NCBI GenBank assembly: GCA_023429845.1
Contig: JAEZCY010000139.1
Span: 1 to 6,482 of the forward strand
Reading direction: 5' to 3'
Length of the DNA: 6,482 nt
Origin: Acidobacteriota bacterium
Lineage (GTDB): Bacteria; Acidobacteriota; Vicinamibacteria; Vicinamibacterales; Vicinamibacteraceae
Shown: piece by piece, positions 1-5,802 of the stretch
Layout of the letters: each line of letters begins with the position of its first letter
Numbering within the stretch: the first letter of the stretch is position 1
Translations under genes and position numbers: made by a program
Notes under the pieces: model-generated
What the model was told of the DNA's origin: nothing
Seen by the model: only the letters and a program-made list of their open reading frames with translations
The model's database searches: none

Positions 1-539
1 ACGCCGACCATCGACCCGAGTTCCGACTCTGCCTGCTGCAGCCAGCGCTCGTACCGGTAATACAGATCCTCCGCCGTCGCGAGCGCGGCGCGTTCACCGG
101 TGAGAACGACGTCGCCACTCACCGCACCCACCTCGGGATCGGCGAAGTTGCGTACGAGGGCGCGTACCGCGTCTGCGTGCAGGAACGCGTTGGCGTCCGA
201 CAGCACCAGCACGTCATCCCGCACGTCGGCCACGGCGTCGGCCAGTGCGGCAATCTTCCCGCGACGGACCGGAAATGCGTGGAGCGTGATCCGCGGGTCG
301 CCGATTGACGCCACGATCGCATTCGTCTCATCGACCGAGCCATCGGATGCGACAACGAGGCGCAGACGATCCGGTGGATAGTCGAGATCGAGCGTGTTAC
401 GCACCTTGGCGCCGATGACCTCTGCTTCGTCGTTGGCCGCGATCAGCACGCAGACCGTGGGCAGGGTGTCCTCGCGCTGCGTCACCCGCCTGCGATAGAC
501 CAGACGCACCATCGACAGCAGCAGCGGGTAGCCGATGAA
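1..539 (-). repeat. Internal GT2 duplication, unit 2 (second copy, cut by window edge)
   Basis: This is the second copy of the GT2 unit in the same reading frame, beginning at FIGYP and ending with GSMVG at the window edge, where unit 1 continues into GGDG. The key residues D498 and D547 are kept, as is the RRGK motif. The second copy therefore looks intact as far as visible and is not obviously a degenerate, inactive domain. Confidence 0.88.
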
Positions 540-1835
540 CACGTAGAACAGGAGCCCGAGCGACAGCCAGAACACCAGTTGCGCCGCATCGGGATGCAAC
601 TGCAACTCGTACCCGAGGAACGACAGCGCGAGGGCGGACATCGCCAGCGCCACCGCGGACCAGGTTTCGACGAGTTGCCGTCGCCCGCTCTGCCCGTGCT
701 GGCGAGGCGGACTCCAGACGCCAGACACGCGTCCGGTCGTGCCACGAACGATACCGACGAGCGACGCCGTCGTCAGGACGAAGAAGTAGGCGCCCACTCG
801 GGCTGCCTGCCGGACCGACGGGACGAGCAGGCCCGCCAGCACCAGCCCCGCGGCGACGACGAGCGCTCCTGGGGAGAGCAGCGTGACCACCGGCAGCAGC
901 AGCCCCGCCATGCCGACCGTCAGGCCGGCGACGAACAGGCCGGACCACCAGCGGAGGACCTTGTGCGACAACACCGACACCGCGAAGAAGCCGACGCGCC
1001 AGGGCTTGAGGACGTCAGCGGCCTGGAACACCGCCCGCCAGCTCCGGCTGACGATGCGCACGCGCCGGCGGTATTCCTTCGTCGTCTCGCCGGCCGGGGC
1101 CTCGAGCGCCACCGCCTCGGGCTCGTACACGCCGCGCCAGCCCGCCGCGACGATCTGCAGCGGGTTGAGGAAGTCGTTGATCCCGTCCTCCGGAAGTGTC
1201 TGCCAGAGAGCGCGCCGAATGGCGTAGATCGCGCCGTCGCCACCGACGCTGGATCCGACGGCCGTCTCGAGCTGCTTCAACTCCAGCTCGTACGACCAGT
1301 ACACGCCCTCGCCGGCTTCGGCCGCCGCGCCGCCGACGTGCTCGTAGCGCGCCTCCCCGGTGACGCAGCCGACTGCGGGATCGGCGAAGTTGCGTACCAG
1401 CTTGCGAATCGCGTCTCGCGCGTACATGGCGTTGGCGTCCGAGAACACCACGACCTCGCCGCGGACGTGCGGCACGACGGCATTGAGCCCGGCGGTCTTG
1501 CCGCGGCGCTGCTCCTGCCGATGCAGCTCCACTCCGAGGTCCGCGAAGCCGCGCACCGTCTCGTCCGTGCCATCGTCGGAGGCGTCGGAGACGACGATGA
1601 TCTGCAGCCGGCCGCGCGGGTAGTCGAGCGCCAGTGCGTTCTGGAGCTTCGCCGCGATGACGTCGGCTTCGTTGAACGCCGAGATCACGAGCGACACCGG
1701 CGGGGTGATGTCGGCCTTGGCGACGTGCTTTGGACCCCGCAGCCAGATCAGCAGGCGGAGCAGTTGCGGGTAGCCGACGAATACGTAGGCGAGTGCCGAG
1801 AGAGAGGCGAGCGCGAGGAGGGCCCAGGGGTTCAT
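1..1835 (-). CDS. Membrane glycosyltransferase with two tandem GT2 units in one polypeptide (3' partial)
   Basis: The frame starting at ATG 1835 stays open to the left edge (611 complete codons), so the C-terminus is missing. An N-terminal membrane helix (about 4-36, with FVGYP at 19-23) precedes the first GT2 catalytic domain. This domain has SLVISAFNE (48-56), the nucleotide-binding D84, the metal-binding FSDANA (D133), GGDGAIYAIRR (198-208) and the catalytic-base region LPEDGIND (E216, D217). It is followed by a basic EYRRRVRIVSRSW segment and a hydrophobic region of several helices (about 283-365 and 393-450). A second unit then begins with FIGYP (433-437), VCVLIAANDEAEV, D498 and LSDANA (D547). 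The window ends just before its GGDG/catalytic-base region. The two units are in the same register, 414 residues apart. The protein probably adds sugars to the lipid-linked repeat unit at the inner membrane; donors and linkages are unknown. The start overlaps the MurL-like stop as ATGA and has no good Shine-Dalgarno, which favours coupling. Confidence 0.9.
   Translation of the reverse strand, partial: MNPWALLALASLSALAYVFVGYPQLLRLLIWLRGPKHVAKADITPPVSLVISAFNEADVIAAKLQNALALDYPRGRLQIIVVSDASDDGTDETVRGFADLGVELHRQEQRRGKTAGLNAVVPHVRGEVVVFSDANAMYARDAIRKLVRNFADPAVGCVTGEARYEHVGGAAAEAGEGVYWSYELELKQLETAVGSSVGGDGAIYAIRRALWQTLPEDGINDFLNPLQIVAAGWRGVYEPEAVALEAPAGETTKEYRRRVRIVSRSWRAVFQAADVLKPWRVGFFAVSVLSHKVLRWWSGLFVAGLTVGMAGLLLPVVTLLSPGALVVAAGLVLAGLLVPSVRQAARVGAYFFVLTTASLVGIVRGTTGRVSGVWSPPRQHGQSGRRQLVETWSAVALAMSALALSFLGYELQLHPDAAQLVFWLSLGLLFYVFIGYPLLLSMVRLVYRRRVTQREDTLPTVCVLIAANDEAEVIGAKVRNTLDLDYPPDRLRLVVASDGSVDETNAIVASIGDPRITLHAFPVRRGKIAALADAVADVRDDVLVLSDANAFLHADAVRALVRNFADPEVGAVSGDVVLTGERAALATAEDLYYRYERWLQQAESELGSMVG
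134..155. repeat. 22-nt exact direct repeat, copy B (within GT2 unit 2)
   Basis: The partner of positions 1376-1397, offset by exactly 1242 nt. It encodes the same VRNFADP segment in the second GT2 unit. The conserved protein motif explains much of the match, but identity at every synonymous position over 22 nt stands out against the more diverged flanks. Confidence 0.85.
1243..1781 (-). repeat. Internal GT2 duplication, unit 1 (N-terminal copy)
   Basis: This part encodes FVGYP through the first GT2 catalytic core up to its GSSVG motif. It pairs with positions 1-539 at a constant spacing of 1242 nt (414 codons). The paired landmarks are FVGYP/FIGYP, LDYP/LDYP, D84/D498 and SDANA/SDANA. In the 31-residue segment beginning at the SDANA motif region, 20 residues are identical between copies. 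The divergence elsewhere shows an old duplication or fusion of related genes, not an assembly repeat. Confidence 0.88.
1376..1397. repeat. 22-nt exact direct repeat, copy A (within GT2 unit 1)
   Basis: A 22-nt stretch identical to positions 134-155, in the same codon register and encoding part of the VRNFADP segment after the SDAN motif. It is the longest perfect nucleotide match I noticed between the two GT2 units. Confidence 0.85.
1832..1835 (-). promoter_or_regulatory. ATGA stop/start overlap (MurL-like gene to tandem GT2)
   Basis: The TGA of the MurL-like gene (1834-1832) overlaps the ATG of the glycosyltransferase (1835-1833). There is no convincing Shine-Dalgarno in the preceding 25 nt, so initiation here probably depends on ribosomes finishing the upstream gene. 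Confidence 0.85.
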
Positions 1836-3268
1836 GGCGCCGTCGCTCGTGGCGGCGTCTCGAGGAATCGATCCGCGGCCGCACGCAGGGCGGGTTCCAG
1901 GTGCGGCGGCACTCCGTGGGGACCGTGAAAGCCCTCGAGCAAGGTCGCGCGTGCGCCATCCACATCGAACCCGCGGACCTCGGCTTCCAGGTCAGCGCGC
2001 GTCGGCGTCTCGTCGAAGCGCACTGTGCGGTGCCGGCGGAGGAAGAGCGCGAGCGCGAGACGGGACTCGTCCTTCGTGCCCACACATTCCCAGGGCTTGA
2101 CGCCCTCCTGCACGAGCGCCAGCCAATGCCGACGGATCGTCGGGCGCTGCACGATGTCGCAGCCGAAGATGCGCTGAAGATCGCTGAGTTCAACGAAGGG
2201 ACCGAGAGCGAGGGCGATGAACGCGCACTTGGAGCACTCACCGCACCACTCGCTGTCGGCGCCCTGCCGGTTACAGCTGACGAACGCGTCGAAGTACTCC
2301 GGCCGGCGACTCACCATCTGCGCCAGGCGAATCTCGTAGAACGGCCGCAGGATGCTGAATGCATGGATCGGCAGGCCCAGCGCGTCGCAGACGTTTGCCT
2401 GGAACTGCACTTCGAAGTCATGGGACTTGGAGAACTGGTGGTTCACCTCGATGCCGTTGACATGCACGTTGCCGAAGTCCGCGGAACGTTCATTGCCGAC
2501 GATGACGTAGCGCAGGCCACGCGCGAGCGCCGTCATCACGCCAAGCATCATGTACACGGCGGCGTGCGGCACGTGCCGACGGTCGTATCGTCCGTCGCGC
2601 TTGGCGGCCGGGTCTCGCTGGAAGCGAACCTCGTGTCCCATCGCAACAGGCGACGCCGCCAGCACGTCCCGCATGGCGCGCACGGGGTTGGTGCTCATCC
2701 ACTCGTACGGCATGCCGATGGCGCTGACCAGTTCGGCCGCGACGATCGTGTCCTTGCCGCCACCGTTGAGCACCAGCGCGGCTTCGCGCGTGGCGGGCAG
2801 GTCGATCGCGTGGCGATCGGGACGGTCTGCGGCGACGACGTCGATGCGGCGAGAGGGATCGAGCCCCTGTTGGTAGCGGAACTCGCCCAGCCCTCCCCGA
2901 AGGTACCAACTCCAGAACCGGCGCTGCGCGGCCGTCAGGGCACCAACGTCGGCCTGTATGCGGGCAAAGTCCGTCAATACGAAGAGGTGCGGCGCCGTCG
3001 CCAGCGCGAGCGCCAGCACGAGGTCCTCGCGCAGCGAGGCCGGCAGGTGGTCAAGCGCCAGACCCGGCGCCAGCGTCACGCGATGGACGTAGCTCCGCCC
3101 GCGCGCTGCGTAGCGAATGTCGATTCGCTCGCCGGCGGCGCCCAGGGCCACGATTCGCAGCGTCGCGTTACGAGGTGGCGGGTCCACCACGAGATTGCGG
3201 GCGGCTTTCAAGCCGCGCGCGATCGGGTCGGGAAGACGCTGGGCGTAACTGCTCAGTCGCGTGGCCAT
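1832..3268 (-). CDS. MurL-like ATP-dependent epimerase (UDP-MurNAc-L-Ala-L-Glu epimerase family)
   Basis: A 478-residue protein that strongly resembles MurL. In Xanthomonas, MurL uses ATP (to AMP and PPi) to invert the terminal L-Glu of UDP-MurNAc-L-Ala-L-Glu. Landmarks are WYLRGGLGEFRY with QGLD (121-137), a PP-loop-like ATP motif NGGGKDT (168-174; Thr where Ser is usual in PP-loops), VGNERSADFGN (257-267), VNHQFSKSHDFE (275-286), LRPFYE (307-312), SCN (331-333), a probable zinc or structural cysteine set WCGECSKC (C342, C345, C348), and CVGTKDES (395-402). No signal peptide or membrane helix is visible. The chosen ATG overlaps the ATP-grasp stop as TAATG. An in-frame GTG at 3310, with AAGGAGA 12 nt upstream, would add 14 residues and overlap 43 nt; it cannot be excluded. 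The stop overlaps the next ATG as ATGA. The setting in an exopolysaccharide operon, with no MurD2 or other mur gene in view, suggests a substrate other than the peptidoglycan precursor, but this is inference. Confidence 0.84.
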   Translation of the reverse strand: MATRLSSYAQRLPDPIARGLKAARNLVVDPPPRNATLRIVALGAAGERIDIRYAARGRSYVHRVTLAPGLALDHLPASLREDLVLALALATAPHLFVLTDFARIQADVGALTAAQRRFWSWYLRGGLGEFRYQQGLDPSRRIDVVAADRPDRHAIDLPATREAALVLNGGGKDTIVAAELVSAIGMPYEWMSTNPVRAMRDVLAASPVAMGHEVRFQRDPAAKRDGRYDRRHVPHAAVYMMLGVMTALARGLRYVIVGNERSADFGNVHVNGIEVNHQFSKSHDFEVQFQANVCDALGLPIHAFSILRPFYEIRLAQMVSRRPEYFDAFVSCNRQGADSEWCGECSKCAFIALALGPFVELSDLQRIFGCDIVQRPTIRRHWLALVQEGVKPWECVGTKDESRLALALFLRRHRTVRFDETPTRADLEAEVRGFDVDGARATLLEGFHGPHGVPPHLEPALRAAADRFLETPPRATAP

Positions 3269-3270
3269 TA
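3266..3270 (-). promoter_or_regulatory. TAATG stop/start overlap (ATP-grasp to MurL-like gene)
   Basis: The TAA of the ATP-grasp gene (3270-3268) overlaps the ATG of the MurL-like gene (3268-3266) by one base. A GAGGG lies about 12 nt upstream, which is a long spacer. The overlap supports the ATG start and coupled translation, although a GTG at 3310 remains an alternative. Confidence 0.7.
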
Positions 3271-4419
3271 CGCGCGCCGACCCTCTGCTCCCTTGGCGCG
3301 AGTCAGGCACCAGCGGCGGAAGTCTCCTTGCCAGATGCCGCTGCCGTGGGGCATCTGAATCACATTGAGCTGGTAGCGGGAGTTGCCTTCGATCAGCGCC
3401 GGGCCGCGCGTCGTGATTGCCACGTCCCAGCCGACGGTCGGCAATCGCTCCATCACCAACGCCGCCCTGGTTACCAGGGTGACGGCAGCCGTCCAGTCTG
3501 GCAGGACGAACCCCTCGATAGGAGCGGTCGTCAGCGGATGCATCGCATGCCAGCGTCCCGTTTCGCGTTCGAGCCCGCGACCGAGCATGCCCGTGGCGAG
3601 GTCCACGGGCGCGGCCAGATTGCCGGCCGAAAAGTTGTCCACGCCGGAATCCTCTCGGGGAATGCGCAACGACGCGCGCAGGAGCCTCGGAGTACCGGTC
3701 TCATCGATGTAGCTGACGACGCGGACCGTCGGCAGCGTCTCCCCAGCCATCGGTCGAAGCAGCGGATGGGGTCTCAGCCGCTCCTGCACCAGGAACCGAT
3801 GTACGCGCGACGCGCAGAGGGCGACGTAGAACTCCTCGTGCGTGAGGTGTCGGTCGGGTAACTCGACGCGGTCATCGTCGATCGCCCGCACCACGTAGAC
3901 GTGATGCCCCTGTCGCCCCTCCTCGTCCTTGACGACGATGCCGCTGCCGGCGACGCGACGCAGGTGCGCCACGAACGCGCCGGCATCGGCTGCCGGTTGA
4001 CCGGACAGGAACATGCGCCGACGTACGTCGAACACGTCGTACACGGTGGGCGTCGCGATGCCGAAGCGGTCGAGCATCGTGCCGAACGCCGTCTTGTCGT
4101 TGACGAGGTACTGATACGGGCGCGGGTTGATTCGATCGACCAACCCCTCCCACCGCGCATTGCTGAGGACGCTGAGCCGGGCAGAACGTGGGCGGGCTGG
4201 GTCGTACAGTCGGTAAAGGTAATACTCGCGACGGCGCGTCCCGAGCCGGGCCCAGTAGTACGCGATGCCCCAGGCCTGGGCCGCGACGCTCACGCCATGC
4301 ACGGCGCGCACGCGTCGAGCCTGTCGCAGCCACGCCGCGACACCGACGTTCACACGATTGTCGGCTGCCGCCGCTGCGTCGAGCGCATCAGCGGGCAGCG
4401 CCGCGTCATTCGAGATCAT
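3268..4419 (-). CDS. Sugar-transfer-associated ATP-grasp protein (putative carboxylate-amine ligase)
   Basis: A 383-residue protein resembling the sugar-transfer-associated ATP-grasp family, found in surface polysaccharide clusters and predicted to form amide bonds using an acyl-phosphate intermediate. No signal peptide is apparent, so it should be cytoplasmic. Visible ATP-grasp landmarks are a VNDK segment (106-109) ahead of the N-terminal subdomain, a nucleotide-binding VVKDEEGRQGHH stretch (162-173), VQERL (211-215), TVRVVSYI (231-238), the family-typical DNFSAGNLAAPVDLATG (261-277), and GWDVAIT...ALIEGNSR (330-348). In the last of these, D332, E344 and N346 are likely Mg/ATP ligands. The open frame extends upstream to 4782, but that part lies inside the sugar transferase. 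The ATG at 4419 overlaps the preceding stop as ATGA and has GAGG just upstream, so it is chosen. The TAA stop overlaps the next ATG by one base. The substrate is unknown; attachment of an amino acid to a sugar is an inference from family and neighbours. Confidence 0.87.
   Translation of the reverse strand: MISNDAALPADALDAAAAADNRVNVGVAAWLRQARRVRAVHGVSVAAQAWGIAYYWARLGTRRREYYLYRLYDPARPRSARLSVLSNARWEGLVDRINPRPYQYLVNDKTAFGTMLDRFGIATPTVYDVFDVRRRMFLSGQPAADAGAFVAHLRRVAGSGIVVKDEEGRQGHHVYVVRAIDDDRVELPDRHLTHEEFYVALCASRVHRFLVQERLRPHPLLRPMAGETLPTVRVVSYIDETGTPRLLRASLRIPREDSGVDNFSAGNLAAPVDLATGMLGRGLERETGRWHAMHPLTTAPIEGFVLPDWTAAVTLVTRAALVMERLPTVGWDVAITTRGPALIEGNSRYQLNVIQMPHGSGIWQGDFRRWCLTRAKGAEGRRA
4416..4419 (-). 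promoter_or_regulatory. ATGA stop/start overlap (sugar transferase to ATP-grasp)
   Basis: The TGA of the sugar transferase (4418-4416) shares bases with the ATG of the ATP-grasp gene (4419-4417). A GAGG lies only 3 nt before the ATG. This layout is typical of translational coupling by ribosome re-initiation. Confidence 0.85.
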
Positions 4420-5795
4420 TGGCCTCGTTTGAGCACGACGGTCTGGACTGTCTTGAACAGGATGAAGAGGTCCAGCCCGATCGACAGGTTCTTGATGTAG
4501 AACAAATCGTACTGCAACTTCTCCATCGCGTCCTCCACGGAGGCGCCGTACGTATAGCAGACCTGCGCCCAGCCGGTCAGACCCGGCTTGACCGCGTGCC
4601 GCTGCCGGTAGAACGGGATCTCGCGCGTGAGCATCTCCACGAACTCCGGCCGTTCGGGACGGGGACCGACGAGGCTCATCTCGCCGCGGAGCACATTCCA
4701 CAACTGCGGCAGCTCGTCCAGGCGTGTCTTGCGGATGAACGCACCCATCGGCGTCACGCGTGAGTCGTTGCGCGTGGCCCACACCGCGCCAGTCCCGGCT
4801 TCGGCGTCACTCCGCATCGAGCGGAACTTGTGCACCGTGAACACGCGGCCGTTCTGGCCGACCCGCTGCTGGTGATAGAGCGCGGCGCCGGGTGAGGTCA
4901 GGCGCACGGCCACGGCCACGAGCGCCATCACCGGCGCGGCGAGCACCAGGAGGACGGCCGAGATGCTCAGGTCGAAGGCGCGCTTGGTCGCGGTCAGCAG
5001 CCGTGACTTGCGGAAGCCCTCCGAGAAGATCAGCCAGCTCGGACGGAGGTTCTCCACGGCGATCTTGCCGGTGTACTCCTCGTAGACCGACGCAAGGTGA
5101 TCGAACACCACGCCGTCGAGCTTCATGTCGAGCAGGCGCTCCATCGGCAGCTTGCCGCGGGCGTCAGCCAGGCTGACCACCACGCGCTCCACCTGGTGCT
5201 CGCGCACGATCGCCGGAATGTCGTCGATGGTCCCGACCACGTCGGGGAAGTCCTGTCTCGGCCCGTCCGAGTCGACGAATCCGACGATCTCGACGCCGAG
5301 TTCCTGATAGCGCGACCGGAGCTCGGCCGCGAGTCCCACGGCAGCCGCGCCGGCTCCGACGACGAGCAGCCGTTCGGCTGGACCTACGCGTCCGACCGTC
5401 CACTCGAATGCGAAACGCCAACCGGCAACCAGCGTGACAACGGCGAATGCGGCGATGAGAAAGACACCGCGACCGATGACGAGCGCGGGGAACCAGTAGT
5501 AGAGCAGCGCCAGAATCAGCGACGTCGCACCGAGCGCCTGCAGGATCCGCACGAAGAGCTCGCGCCGGTCCGCGACGACGCGCAGATCATACAACTCCGC
5601 GTAGTACAAACAGATCTGGCAGACGCCGGCGACGAGGATCGTCTTCCAGAAGAAGGACGGCGCATCATCGGTGTCGAGCGGCACATGACCGAGACGCGCA
5701 ATGGTCGCCGCAAAGAGGGCGCCGACCAGCATGGCGCTCTCGAACGAAATCAGAACCGCGCTGCGCCAGGTGACGCGCTGGAGCACATTGGCCAT
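4416..5795 (-). CDS. Exopolysaccharide polyprenyl-phosphate sugar-1-phosphate transferase (EpsB_2 / PEP-CTERM-associated type)
   Basis: A 459-residue integral membrane enzyme that transfers a sugar-1-phosphate from a UDP-sugar to undecaprenyl phosphate, the first committed step of repeat-unit assembly. The N-terminal region has about four membrane helices (roughly 12-34, 50-68, 86-104, 108-128). A Rossmann-like CoA-binding-type domain follows, with the glycine motif VVGAGAAAVG (145-154). The SWLIFSEGFR segment (253-262) is characteristic of the PEP-CTERM-associated subfamily. The catalytic bacterial sugar transferase domain runs from about 270 to the end. It has a hydrophobic re-entrant helix with a helix-breaking proline (P288), KFRSMR (323-328), the Asp-Glu dyad in DELPQ (D360, E361, matching the catalytic pair of PglC), SLVGPRPERPEF (374-385) and KPGLTGWAQV (403-412). 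Length is normal for the family. The ATG follows the kinase stop by 7 nt; only a weak Shine-Dalgarno match is present. The stop overlaps the next start as ATGA. The sugar used cannot be deduced. Confidence 0.95.
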   Translation of the reverse strand: MANVLQRVTWRSAVLISFESAMLVGALFAATIARLGHVPLDTDDAPSFFWKTILVAGVCQICLYYAELYDLRVVADRRELFVRILQALGATSLILALLYYWFPALVIGRGVFLIAAFAVVTLVAGWRFAFEWTVGRVGPAERLLVVGAGAAAVGLAAELRSRYQELGVEIVGFVDSDGPRQDFPDVVGTIDDIPAIVREHQVERVVVSLADARGKLPMERLLDMKLDGVVFDHLASVYEEYTGKIAVENLRPSWLIFSEGFRKSRLLTATKRAFDLSISAVLLVLAAPVMALVAVAVRLTSPGAALYHQQRVGQNGRVFTVHKFRSMRSDAEAGTGAVWATRNDSRVTPMGAFIRKTRLDELPQLWNVLRGEMSLVGPRPERPEFVEMLTREIPFYRQRHAVKPGLTGWAQVCYTYGASVEDAMEKLQYDLFYIKNLSIGLDLFILFKTVQTVVLKRGQ

Positions 5796-5802
5796 CGACC
5801 AG

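Noticed and set aside
579..1928. A 449-codon open frame on the plus strand
   Set aside because: It is antisense to the tandem glycosyltransferase, low in complexity (Arg, Ala, Asp, Gln-rich) and has no recognisable domain; it is a shadow of the minus-strand gene.
1730..3358. A 542-codon open frame on the plus strand
   Set aside because: It lies antisense to the MurL-like gene and has an arginine/histidine-rich, motif-free translation. Such long antisense frames are expected opposite GC-rich coding DNA, while the minus strand has clear family motifs throughout.
4420..4782. Upstream extension of the ATP-grasp frame
   Set aside because: The frame is open to 4782, but the extension overlaps the conserved catalytic part of the sugar transferase and reads as a basic, unpatterned sequence. 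The ATGA start at 4419 fits the operon layout.
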